In this document: positions 1-10,568 of the stretch, one piece after another
How positions within the stretch are numbered: position 1 is the first letter of the stretch
Layout of the letters: the number at the start of each line of letters is the position of its first letter
Assembly: GCA_023213395.1 (NCBI GenBank)
Contig: CM041465.1
Location: forward strand, 210,993,741 to 211,057,740
Source: Cycas panzhihuaensis
Lineage: Eukaryota; Cycadophyta
Reading direction: 5' to 3'
Length of the DNA: 64,000 nt
Notes under the pieces: generated by a model
The model's input: only the letters and a program-made list of their open reading frames with translations
What the model was told of the DNA's origin: nothing
The model's database searches: none
Made by a program: the position numbers and the translations under genes

Positions 1-2110
1 TAGAGGGACAATTTGATTGAACATTTGTATTTTATATTATAGCTTGAATCATGCAATATTAACTTCTATAATGGGCATCTATTTGATGATATGACCACCA
101 TTTAGTCTTTCTAAAAGAAGGAGGAGGTGGATAAGGAGCCTATTTCTTCCTTCCTTTAGTAAGATGGATTACTTTCATTTCTTAGGAGGGTTAATTTTGA
201 GAAGAACAATCAACATGAAACTTGGTGTTAATCACACACTCTAACGATCTAATAGAAGAAGTTAAGTGATCGTAGGTAGGTTCAAGATAGGAAGCTTTAG
301 TTATCTAAATAGTTTCTTTAAAGGGAATAGGTTTCCCAACCTTCTTAATACCTGCTTGAATCTCAAATGTTTCCAAAGCTAGACAACAATCGAAAAATTC
401 TTCATAGGTTTGAGGGCCAAGTTTAAGAACTTCAAGATGTATATGTGGTCTCAAAGCATTAGTAAATAGATTGAATAGGAGACTAGGATCAAGACGTGAA
501 TGACATATATGTTTACTTGGTCTTGAAACCTTCTCACAAAATCCCTAGAAGTTTCATCATAGTTTTGTTTGATGGGCAAAAGAGATTTGATGCTAGATTC
601 AAATGGTCTTACTGCATCAAAATAGTTGATAAAGGAATAAACTAATTATTGAAACAAGAGGAAAAAATCTAAGGGAAACTAATAAAACCATTTCAAGGCA
701 TCACCTTGAAGTGATTTAGGAAATAAGTGCAATGTGACATATTCATATGACATGAAATCTACACAGACAAGTGTAAATGCTTATATATAGGAAGCTGGGT
801 CTTAGAAAGAGTCACCTAAAAATTTAGGTAACTCAAGCAGGAATGGAGGTATTGAGGATAAAAGGATCTCACATAGAAAGGGAGACTTCATATAGTCTAG
901 AAAAGGTTTCCTTGGCCTTAACATTGTAGGATGTTGAGGTAAGGATGATGGATGTGGAATAGAAGAAGGAATAGGTTATTGTTGTTGAGGAATAAAATGG
1001 TATAGAAGAGTAGATGAAGAATTAAACTAAGTTATAGGGTTAACCACAAAATTAGTTTATGGCATAGGATATTGAGGAAGGATTAGATTAAATGAAGGAA
1101 AGGAGATTGCTTGTGAGGTGGGTCTAAGAATATCTAATGAAGAAGTAGGGTTGATAACTCCCAAAACTTGAGATTGACTAAGTGAAGCATAAGGATGAAT
1201 AAGATAGGTATGAGAAAGATGTTGGGAAGAACGAGCTACATTAAGTATTCTAGGAGAAGATGCATGAGGTCTAATGCCTTATGACATAACTGTATGAGAT
1301 GTGTGAACATGCAATTGAGTCAAGGATGAGACAAGATAAGAAGGGGCAACCCTAGTAGAATAGGAATGAATAGGTTGTGATGTTGATGAAGGTAAGACCA
1401 CTTGATGTGAGATAGAAGCATGAGAAGGACTAGGGTTACCATGGATAGGAATAGTAGAGGTAAGTTTATATATGGAAGATATCATATGAGGAGAATTGAT
1501 ACAAACCTATATCCTAGAAGGTGAAAGAAGAGGCTAAGAATGAACTAACTTATGATCTTCAACTTCTTGTAAAGGAGGAGAATGGGGTCTTGGTAAAGGA
1601 GGATGGGAAGGTAGGGGAGGTCGAATGACATCATGAACAATTGAAGGCTCAACTTGAATCGACTCATACTCCTCACACAATGGATCAAATTATCGATGTT
1701 GTAGATAGGATGCCATAGTATAAGTCTCTAGATAAAAAGGATCTTGATATCTAGGAATGTAAAGCAGAGTAGAGATCTTAATAAGAACCAACTCAAAATA
1801 TGATGGATATATTTGAATAGGAAGTGTTTCTTCTTGTGCAAAAGAAGGATCTATAAAAGAAGCATCACCATGGAGTTGAAAGGGTTCTAAATACCCTTGC
1901 TCCATAGGTATTTCATATAATTAAGTCAAATCTTTGAGGAGGTGAACATAAGTATCATGAGAGTGATGTTCTAAAGAATCAACATAAGAAGATGAAACTT
2001 CATGAGCAACATATGAAAGTTGTACTTGAAGAATAGGTAGGAGACATTGAAGCCTCAATGATCACCTAGGAGTGGGTGTTGTAGATTTTATCACTTTAAA
2101 TAAGAGGATA
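1..2110 (-). pseudogene. Tat-like Ty3/gypsy gag relic (element T1), partial
   Basis: Decayed Gag coding region read on the minus strand; the 3' part (rest of gag, then pol) lies beyond the window start. The N-terminal half (about 1100-1905) is Pro/Ser/His-rich. The best-preserved core lies near 690-720, where the translation gives LFPKSLQGDALKWFY, the FP-x-L-x-G-x-A-x-x-W signature of the Retrotrans_gag (capsid) domain. The region from 400 to 900 aligns by eye with 22560-23110, the gag of element T2: same order of the motifs for the capsid core, the 'CVDF' segment and the 'RPRKPFLDYMKSP' segment. Many in-frame stops and frameshifts. In a living element Gag forms the cytoplasmic virus-like particle. 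The copy is diverged from T2, so it is a separate, older subfamily member rather than a recent duplicate. Confidence 0.75.
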
Positions 2111-2116
2111 AATGGC

Positions 2117-2138
2117 ATTCCCTAGTATGGTTGCTAGA
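2117..2138 (-). other. Degenerate primer-binding site of T1 (putative)
   Basis: Minus-strand reading TAGCAACCATACTAGGGAAT lies just upstream of the T1 gag. It matches the equivalent site of T2 at 24536-24557 and resembles the tRNA-Arg-type primer site known from Tat/Ogre elements, with several substitutions. It marks the LTR/leader border if correct. The assignment is from remembered family features plus the pairwise match. Confidence 0.4.
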
Positions 2139-2501
2139 AAAATGGCATGCTTTAGTTGGACCTAAACCAAATATCTCTCAACTAGTGATATGTTTCCTCT
2201 ATTTAAAATCTAGGTTAAGAGATAAGAAGCCTAAGAGAACCAAAGGGACCACCTTTGTAAACTCCTGAGAAAGAGTCTCCACCTGATTATGGCATTTAGT
2301 GAAGGTATAAATGAAGTAATGAAAGGCTGGGATAAAGGGGGGATGATTGAATCCACTAGCCTACACAACTAGATGGAGGAGTTTTGAGTTCAGGATTATG
2401 CTAACAATGTCTCTTGTGTCATTCTTAGGGACTCTCTTCCTTTTATTCTTTTAACCTTTTGCATTTTACTTAAATAAAGGAAAAGGGCTAAGTGATGGAA
2501 A

Positions 2502-2504
<3 letters not shown>

Positions 2505-2548
<44 letters not shown>
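2505..2548. repeat. (TC)n microsatellite
   Basis: About 22 perfect TC units. The minus-strand ORF of alternating Arg-Glu across it is an artefact of the dinucleotide repeat. Confidence 0.97.
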
Positions 2549-2553
<5 letters not shown>

Positions 2554-4036
2554 TTGTTTTTGAAATGAAATCAAGAATAATTAATGAAACTACAAGATCT
2601 ATCCACATTCTTTTTAACACACAAATAAAAAAACTAAACATACATGTAATGCATTTTCTTATTATTTTTTAAAAGATGAAGCACACTAAAATTAAACAAA
2701 AAACTACTTCATTTAGATACAACACATACTTTTAATAAAAGAGAACTAACATGGAATATAACTATCACAACATGTAACTATATATGCAAATCAACAAAAG
2801 CTCAATAATATGCAATGTTTATATGAAGCTTTCATTCTAATTACATGATATTTTCTCTTGGAGAATGCTTCTAAGATAAAAAGGGAGAATTTTAAGATTT
2901 ACTTCTACTCTAATGAATGATATTCAGACCATAAAGATTACATGCAATCAATCACAACCAAGTCATTATCCACAATCAAGCAACAAACCAAAGGATAGAG
3001 AGATTCTCTCATAATTAGAGTCTATTAGATACCAAAAGGATCCTTGAATCTCATATGATTTGATTGGATCAAAGACATATCATTCATATGTTCAGATTTT
3101 CTTTTAAAGCAAGAGAATAATGAAAGGAGTAAAATCAAACAAGAACAATACTAGTAATTTTCTATGATTTCTTGCCTATTAAAGAACTCCTACCTTAGAA
3201 TGGCTTTCTTTCTTTCATGTGATCAAACTACTCTAAATTCTTTCTTTAAAACCAACAAAGGAAAAAGATAAATAAGAACAACAGGCTCAATGATAGCTAC
3301 AAATATGTTAAGATGAAAGTACAACACTTGGGGATTTAAATAGTTATGGGACAATGGAAAATAGTAGCTATCATGTGAGTGAAGAGATGATTATTCTTCA
3401 CAATAGTATACTTCCCTTTTGTCCTATCAAAGGTAGACCTTTTAGCCAAATTCCTAAGGAATAAAATGAATACAAAGACACTTCAAATATCAACAAGAAG
3501 AAAGGAAAGATTCTAAGCATAAATAGTTACCAAAGAGTAGTAAAATTATAAGAGTTCATAATAAGAAAGATTTGTTGAGAAGATAAGGTCCCAACTCTTA
3601 AATTGCTACTAAGATCTAAACTATTCTTGCAACTAGTTATAGGAATTGAAACTAAAATTTAACATTCAAGTTCTTAAACTAGAGATAAAATAATAAAATG
3701 AGCAAGAAAGCTAAGAATCACATATACACCTAATATAACATGGTAAAACCCTAGCAGTTTGTTAGGGAAATATCCACATATAAAAGGTATCAATCTTTTT
3801 GTTGTAGAATGGAGAAAAATGTACATAATCCTGTAGCAAAGTGCTCATAACAACAATAACCAACTACCCAACTCTTCAGAGTACATTGAACACTATCAAC
3901 ATAATGAAAAATGCCCTAAATCAGGCTACATGAGAGGGTCATCCAAGGCACAAATCTTGATGGTAGAATCTAAGGTATTTTTAGCAAACGACCCTAATTC
4001 TCTTTATAATTTAATATACTTTCCAGTGCTAAAATT

Positions 4037-4171
4037 TTGGGTTGGGGGCTATTGCCCCTAAACCCCCTCTTTACAGGGGGCATTCCACACCTCCAACACC
4101 CCCCTGGCCAAGGTGGGCTCCTGCCCCCCTTGGAACCCCCTAAGGAAGATTTGGGGGGGGCACTGCATTGC
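4037..4171. repeat. GC-rich island with short C- and G-runs
   Basis: In an otherwise AT-rich region this stretch carries repeated runs of four to eight C or G, including GGGGGCTATTGCCCC, a 5-bp-arm hairpin, and a final run of eight G. It contains no CG-rich promoter-like pattern and no ORF. It probably derives from a transposable-element fragment, but I cannot name the family. Confidence 0.7.
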
Positions 4172-5496
4172 TAACATGTCAAAATTTTAGCCTCCAACCA
4201 TTGTTGTCATATTACCTAACAAGATCTTACTAGGAACAAAGTAGTTTGAAGCTAAAAACTTTGCAAGAAACTAAGAATTTTTAAAAATACCAACCATTGA
4301 AATTTGAGTATCAATAAATCAATAACCAAAGATTTAAAACATTATCTTGGATTTACTATTTTTCTTAAAAAACTAGACTTTTAAGAAGTAATAGTAAAGA
4401 TCTCTGAACAATCTCAAGAAAGATCTCTGAAACTTGATCTCTAAGCTTATATACTTTAAATGAGGGATGATAATAGGGTTTGCATGGGTTCTAGGTATAA
4501 AAGAGGTAGGTTTCCATCAAATCTGAGCATTGGCATACAAAGGCTGGTGTATTGGAAGAGTTTTGAATGGATGATAATAAAAAATATGACCGATCGTATT
4601 TTTGGAGCCACAAAAAATGTGACTTTCTTCTAAAAACTTAATCAATCACATTTTTGGTAGGACAAAAATTGTAATAATTCAAGAGATTAGAATGAATAAC
4701 TAAAAAGTCAAAAAATGATTTTTATTGATAAATTTTGGTAGAAATGACTTTAACCAATAAAAAAAGTAGCCCAAAAGAGATGAAACAATAAGCACAAGCC
4801 CAAAAATTGATAAAAAAGATAATGCAAGGGTGAAATCAAGATAAAAATATGAAACAAAATATTTAAAAAGAAGAAATGAATTAGGATGATCATGAAAGAA
4901 AATAATTTAAATGCCATAGTTATCACTCATCGGTAAGTGATAATATAATAATACATCCATCATCATTCAACATACACCATCAATGAAATCATCATAACAT
5001 TTCATCAAAACATGGCCTGATACATATAAAACAATCCTAAATCAATCATTCTCACATGAAACAATATAAGAAACCTATTAAAAATGATAAATATTAGTAA
5101 GAGGATTAGGTTTTGGTGAAACATTTACCCCCTTGACACCTGAAGCTCCTACTTCAAAAAAGAAATAGGATGGTGAAAGGTCATAATGATCAAGGTGTAA
5201 GGTTTTCTATCAAAAGTTAATAAAGTTTAGGATGAAGTATATGAATGATGGGTTACTAATGTACCAAAGATCTATAATCTAATTAAACCAACTTTAATAC
5301 CTCTAAAATGACAAGTTAAAGGTATGTTGCCTAAAAGCTTACCCAAAATGACTAGGTTTTCATTCATTAAATAAAAGATCAATGTGAAATACCCATAAAC
5401 TAAATGGGACTTAAAAGTCCATCTGGTCATAATTTATCTCTTATTAACCATACTTCAAAGGAAAGTCCTTTTGCTAGAGCATAAAGAATGGACTTC

Positions 5497-5725
5497 CATA
5501 GTTTTTGGACTCATAAATAAGTGAATTTTTAGAGCCTTAAGACTACCATAGTTTCGACTCATTAATAGGTGACTTTTTAGAGCTTTCCATCATAGTTTAA
5601 ACTCATTAATAGGGTGAAGGACTTTAGAGCTTGATTGTTATAGTTTAGGCTCATCAACAATTGGATTTCAGAGCATTCCCTATTATAGTTTAGGCTATTT
5701 AATAGGTAGAAGGGACTCAGAGTGT
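5497..5725. repeat. Degenerate minisatellite, five copies of about 44-50 bp
   Basis: Units begin at about 5497, 5547, 5591, 5639 and 5684, each with CATAGTTT-like start, then ACTCATTAATAGGTGA and TTTAGAGC. Copies differ by substitutions and small indels. On the minus strand the repeat is visible in translation as recurring 'MSLNY' blocks, but nothing suggests a real protein. Confidence 0.8.
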
Positions 5726-6275
5726 TTTGGAAATCAAAACAAAAGTTGATCTGAAAGAAAATGAGTGAAAGATATAGCATTTAGGTCTCCAAAAAGCTCT
5801 ATAGAAGATAAGTACATTAAAGTTGATAATTATGCCTAATGGATAAAAGAAAAATCATCTCACTATTCCAAAGTGATTTCATTGGATAATGATGATTATA
5901 AAAAGGTGGAATTCACTTTGATAAACTCAATGAATGGAAGAAAAATTCCTATTTAGAAAAGAGAGAAAAGCCCCTACCTTTTGTTAAGAAAAAGGATGAA
6001 AATCAAGTTTTATTTTCATAGGAGGGAGTTTGAAAAATGAGCTATATGAGGACTTTTTCTCTCATTTTTGAGGTGATATAAAGATCTTTAAGTAGGCGAC
6101 CAACTCTAGGAGATAAAGATTATTAGGATGCAGCAAGGAGTAAGATATCTAATGAGTCAACTTCTTAAATTTTTAAAAAATTTAATTTACATATCAAAAA
6201 TATGATTTTATAGTGTAAAAAATGCAGATATAATACTAAAAGCACAGTTATATTATGAAAAATATGATAACATCA

Positions 6276-6348
6276 TAAAAAATATGATTTCACAATTTGA
6301 AAGTAATAAAGAGAAATTACATTTTTTATTGTGAAGTCATATTTTTAG
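6276..6348. repeat. Imperfect inverted repeat
   Basis: Left arm AAAAATATGATTTCACAAT (about 6277-6297) pairs with the reverse complement of ATTGTGAAGTCATATTTTT (about 6328-6347), with a single mismatch in the shared core and a roughly 30-base loop. Additional direct copies of AAAAATATGAT occur just upstream (6196, 6259). Could fold as a hairpin; likely LTR or MITE debris. Confidence 0.55.
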
Positions 6349-6539
6349 CTTTTTTACCTTATTTTTAAATATTTAAAAGAAAGAACTTGAGAATTAAGAT
6401 TTCATAACATGGAAATAAAAATTTGATGTGAATGTTTTGATGTGATATAGCCTTTGGAAACAATAGGGATATAAGAAAATGAGGGACTAACCATAGGAGA
6501 GTTGGTTAATCAACATAATGAGAGAGATTGGGCAATTTT

Positions 6540-8215
6540 AAGGACTTGTGGACTATCAAGGCTAAGTGGATCGACCTAATTAATGATGGAGTATGAGATA
6601 CTCCATGATTTTGTCAATTGTTAGATTTTGAGTCATAATATTTTTAGAGTATAGGTGATAGAGAGATTTGTATCACCCTGAGAGATGTAGGGAGGATTTT
6701 GGGAGTTAACTGGCATAGGGAGAGAGTGAGATTCAATAGGGTGGTGGATGATGAGTCTCAGATGTCATGTAGCCAGTATCTGATAGGTTTGGCTGATTAT
6801 TTTGGCCCCTATGGGATATCTATAGAGGCCATTGCCATTGCCCTAATCATCATATACATGATTACTAGAACCCAAAACTTCATGGGGGTTCTAGCTTAAT
6901 GGGTAAGAATAATGAGGTGTTGTGAGAAGGGAGTTTGAATGAATTGGGGGTAGTACATAGTAGATAGTATATGTCTATAGTTATCGAGGGTCAAGAGACT
7001 AGGGAGAGGGGGATTCTCTTATAACTCTATCTTGATGCATTAGATATATGATCATATTCCTTTGATGAGACTATGAGGAGCACTAAGAGAGCTGATTATT
7101 ATGGATCTACAGATGAACAAGTGGCACATGAGAGCCAGGATCTAAAATAGGAGAGTCATCATGGCAAGGAGTACATATAGTCTCTTATTGAGTAGGATGA
7201 CTAAGAGATGGCTAATAGAGGATGCATATGAGGGACTACCAATATGGAGTGATGATGATATAGATGTAGTAGAGAGATGAGTAGCAGGATAGGCTTATAT
7301 CACTAGTTGAGGGAGAGGGAGAGGGAGAGAGAAGGACATAGGATGCAGTGGTGAGGCATCGACTAGTAAAGGAGGAGAGAGAGGGGATCAATAAGTGCTC
7401 AAGAGGTTAGGTGGAGCACTAAGTAGAGGTAGAGGAGGCTCCATATAGAGCATGGAGCTAGGCTCAATAGATGAGTAAGGTAGGGGAGGCACAAGTAGGG
7501 CAGGAGAGGGGGAGACTACCTAGGAGGCTTCCTAAGAGCCTCAGGGAGAAGGAGTGCCATAGGTAGAGGAGGAGATGGTAGCAGAGCTAGCAGGAAGAGG
7601 TGAGCCAGTACATATGTCAGTTAATTAGTTTTGAATGTGTTAAGTTATATTTTCTTTTTGATTATGTACTTTCTTTTGAGGAGACTAATCATGATTTATA
7701 TGTTTTCTATGGATATATGATGAGATCATGACTCTGGAAAAGTTAAGGAGGACACTAGAGTTGATATTCCCTTATGTACCTATATTAGAGGAGACTCCAA
7801 CATGGAACATAGTAGATTGTACACTACTGGGACACCATATTGACTACTTTAGTCATGCACTTCGAGCTCGAGACATGTTTATAGACATAAGAGTAGGGTT
7901 GAGATTGTGAGAGTCAGAGCTTAGAGCGACTGAGGATGAGAGATGTCATCTACGTAGAATAATGTTGGCATAGGTAGGAATGTAAGCTACTCCATTAGAG
8001 AGTACAATGATGTAGTAGGGATGATGTATTCCACCTCATAGAGAGTCTACACATGGATAGACGTTAGGCAAATAAGAGAGGAGAGAGCCAAGAGCACATG
8101 AGAGATCTCATTAGGGATCATAGAGATGAATGTATTCTATATATATAGATGGATAGAAGGGAGATTTGAGGCATTTTATGAGCCTCAACTATTATATCAT
8201 GAGTCAAATGAGTGA
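6540..8215 (+). pseudogene. Broken plant-mobile-domain/DUF7745-like ORF (candidate antisense extra ORF of T2)
   Basis: A plus-strand coding relic with stops and frameshifts, opposite in orientation to the surrounding gypsy element. The best block (6640-6896) reads DREICITLRDVGRILGV, resembling the 'TLxDVxxxLG' segment of plant mobile domain and DUF7745 proteins, then a hydrophobic stretch. A purine-rich, Arg/Gly/Glu-rich low-complexity segment follows (7300-7610). A second ORF piece at 7728-7910 begins MTLEKLRRTLELIFPYVPIL, with ESELRATEDERCHLRR just after, which looks like a coiled coil. Tat elements are known to carry extra, often antisense, ORFs between pol and the 3' LTR, some with a transposon-associated domain; the position here fits. 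Family recognition is by eye and uncertain; a captured host gene fragment is the alternative. Confidence 0.4.
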
Positions 8216-8429
8216 CAAATATACCATATTTTCTTGTATATGTATATATATTAATCACTTTTCTTCAAAACTTATGTGCGATGAATGATTAACTCTAATT
8301 TTTTCCCCCTTTTATTTCTCCCTTTTATAAATTAAGCATGACATACATTCATCAGTGCAAGGATCCATGAAAACATATAATAATTTTAATATTTTATTCT
8401 TCTTCTTCTTTTTTTATTCTTTTATGATT

Positions 8430-8450
8430 ATATATATATATATATATATT
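8430..8450. repeat. Short (AT)n microsatellite
   Basis: About ten AT units followed by ATT repeats and a T-run. The surrounding 8216-9083 stretch holds no recognisable gene; parts may be LTR debris. Confidence 0.85.
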
Positions 8451-8487
8451 ATTATTATTTTTTTTTTAAATTTTTAACTAGTATGTA

Positions 8488-8514
8488 CATGGTAGTTTAT
8501 ACTCATTCTAGAGT
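8488..8514. repeat. Dispersed motif copy (TAGTTTATACTCATTCTAGAG)
   Basis: One of three related copies; the others are at about 9046-9072 and 10527-10549 (more diverged). Two of them lie immediately 3' (minus-strand sense) of coding domains, after the RNase HI relic and after the integrase stop. This suggests element-end or LTR-edge sequence. Confidence 0.45.
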
Positions 8515-9083
8515 GCAGAGAGGTTTTGAAAAGAAAAGGATTATAAGGAGTAATGGAGGATAGAAAGCAAATAAAAGATACAAATGAGTAAGTGAAAGGC
8601 TTAGTAATTCTATTTTTATAAATATAAAACCATCTGAAACAAACAATAATAGGTTTATAAAAGTAAAATATGGAATAATATAAGTCTCTCAAAAGAAAAA
8701 ACTTATATAATTCACATCATACTCCTAATTGATTATATAAATATAGAATGAAATTCATATTCATATAATATATCATAAAGAAAACACATTGTTTATAGAA
8801 TAAAAAATTAATCTCACTCGATAGACAACTAGTCTTCTAAGTATATTGGATTCCTCGTTAGTTCCTTTCAGGGACAAGAAGCTTTTAGTATATTGCTCCC
8901 TGCTAAGATCCTCTATAGCCTAAGATTCCCACGTGGGTCTATCCTTTCAAACACTTTATTTTAGTCTTAAATCTATAATCCTAACCTTCACACTACTTAA
9001 AACTTTATCTTCAAAAACTATTAGTTTATACTCTTTACATAGTGGTAGTTTATACTAATTCTAGAGTGAAGTGCCCCCAACCA

Positions 9084-9496
9084 AAAGATAAAGGTCAATC
9101 AAAATAATCATCCAAGATAGAAGAGACAAGAGTATTAGCTTTAGTATTAAGAGAATAAGGGATATACTGAATAATGACTAAAAAAAATAATGACAACAAT
9201 GATGAAACTTGATGGTGAAGGAGGAGTCATAAAGAGTGCACATGATATTTCCTAACAAGTTGGTAGACTACAATTTAAGAATCAGAATATATGATAATGA
9301 GTCCTAGATAAGAGTAAGAAATATTAGATAAGGCTCCTATAATAGTAGAATATTTGACTTCATTATTAGTTGCTCTAGGTATATATAGGCCAATAAAGAG
9401 GAGAGGATTTCTTGATTGGTCACAGACCACCCAAACAGTAGTAGATGGTCCTGGGTTACCTCTACTACCTCCATCACTGAAAATACTTGGTGCCAT
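9084..9496 (-). pseudogene. RNase HI domain of archaeal/plant retroelement type (aRNH)
   Basis: Begins MAPSIFSDGGSRGNPGP, with the first catalytic-type Asp in FSDGG, then TNNEVKYSTI (the NNE-x-x-Y block carrying the acidic residue) and IIYSDS (third acidic residue). After an in-frame stop the reading continues with IVVYQLVRKYHV, the usual block after the SDSQ motif, and ends with a PYSLNTKANTLVSS segment matching the 'N-x-x-A-D-x-L-A' C-terminal motif. This is the RVT_3/aRNH type carried by plant Tat elements as a second RNase H, which removes RNA from the RNA:DNA hybrid. Here it lies about 1.1 kb downstream of the integrase, whereas Tat elements usually place it between RNase H and integrase. 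It may come from a different element. Stops at YSDS and beyond make it a pseudogene. Confidence 0.7.
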
Positions 9497-10568
9497 GAGA
9501 AGATAAGGTCAGTATTTGGAGATGGTATGATCAATGAAGGAAAGTGCATGAATAAATTAATAAGGAGATGGTAGTGAATGAGATTAGTTTCAACTATATT
9601 GAGGAAAAAGAGAAATCATAATTGATATAATAATGGTTAATAAGAATAAAAAGTGTCAAACAGGGTTTGATCATAATTGAGGTCATGGTGGACCTAAGTA
9701 ACTAGACCCAAACATCCTAAATGAATCATCTAAATGAACCCAACCTATTACATGGATAAGTGGGGATGAAATCGTCATGAGACTTACCTTGGATTATAAA
9801 AGGATGATACTAATATACTTACTTTTACTTTTACTTTTTTTGGTTTTTCTTTTTTTATCTATTTTTTTCTTTTTCTTTGATTATTTATTTATTTATTATT
9901 TTTTTACTTTCACTTTGTACTTTTTTTTTTTATAAGAATAGAGTCATAATCACTTAATTATGAAGTTCTTTTACTTAATATGATCAGGATTTATTCTTTC
10001 CAACGGAACCTAAAATGAAAGAAACCAATCTCCTTAAGGATTAAACTATGGGAAAAAGAGGAGGTCAAAATCACGGTGTCTCCAAACATAAAGGGAAGGT
10101 GATAGAATAAGTACTCACTTGAGAATATAGATAAAAAAAACGAGGATAATAAAAGCAACAAAAAAGAAAATAGCATGTGATATATGACCAATAAGGAATC
10201 CTCAAGGTGAAGGACTAATAACTAAAAGTATGATATCAATAACTAAAAGTATCTAAAGCTAACAAAGAAGTCTCTCTTTCAAGGATAAGAATAAATGATG
10301 AGGCGAGGGGCCTAAATTCTCTCCTAAGTACATAACTCAAAAGAGGAAGAGACCAAAATCTTTAAAGAAGAACACTGACAATCAATACATATACGAGAAA
10401 GAGCAATAGACTTATATGATCATGAGTAATTTTTTTAAAAAAAGTAAGAATTACATAAAGAGAATGAGAAAAGACTAAGAAAAGAAATTACCCATAATTA
10501 TAGCTTATTAAACAAGAAAAGAAATTCAAAGTTGTAGTTTATCCTCATTGTAGAGATAGAGAGTGTCA
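9497..10568. other. Spacer between integrase and RNase HI relic
   Basis: No recognisable domain. T-rich stretch at 9830-9935. The 66-codon minus-strand ORF at 9991-10191 is Phe/Ser/Leu-rich and looks like chance. A copy of the dispersed TAGTTTAT motif occurs at 10527, directly after the integrase stop. Confidence 0.5.

Larger units (their letters stand above)
2139..6500. other. Gene-free, LTR-like low-complexity DNA
   Basis: No ORF with recognisable homology. By position, downstream of the T1 primer site on the minus-strand map, at least part should be the T1 5' LTR, and part may be the 3' LTR of T2. Short A/T-rich phrases (for example AAAATGTGACTTT near 4614 and AAGTCATATTTTTAG near 6333) recur near 27.2 kb, in the stretch that should hold the T2 5' LTR. 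LTR borders could not be fixed. Individual repeats inside are listed separately. Confidence 0.35.

Noticed and set aside
2396-2641. Minus-strand ORF with an Arg-Glu repeat
   Set aside because: Artefact of the TC microsatellite at 2505-2548; the flanks show no domain.
4037-4171. CpG-island promoter
   Set aside because: GC-rich, but made of C and G runs with almost no CG dinucleotides and no gene downstream.
5497-5725. CRISPR-like array
   Set aside because: Repeats are degenerate and contiguous, without unique spacers; plant nuclear context. It is a minisatellite.
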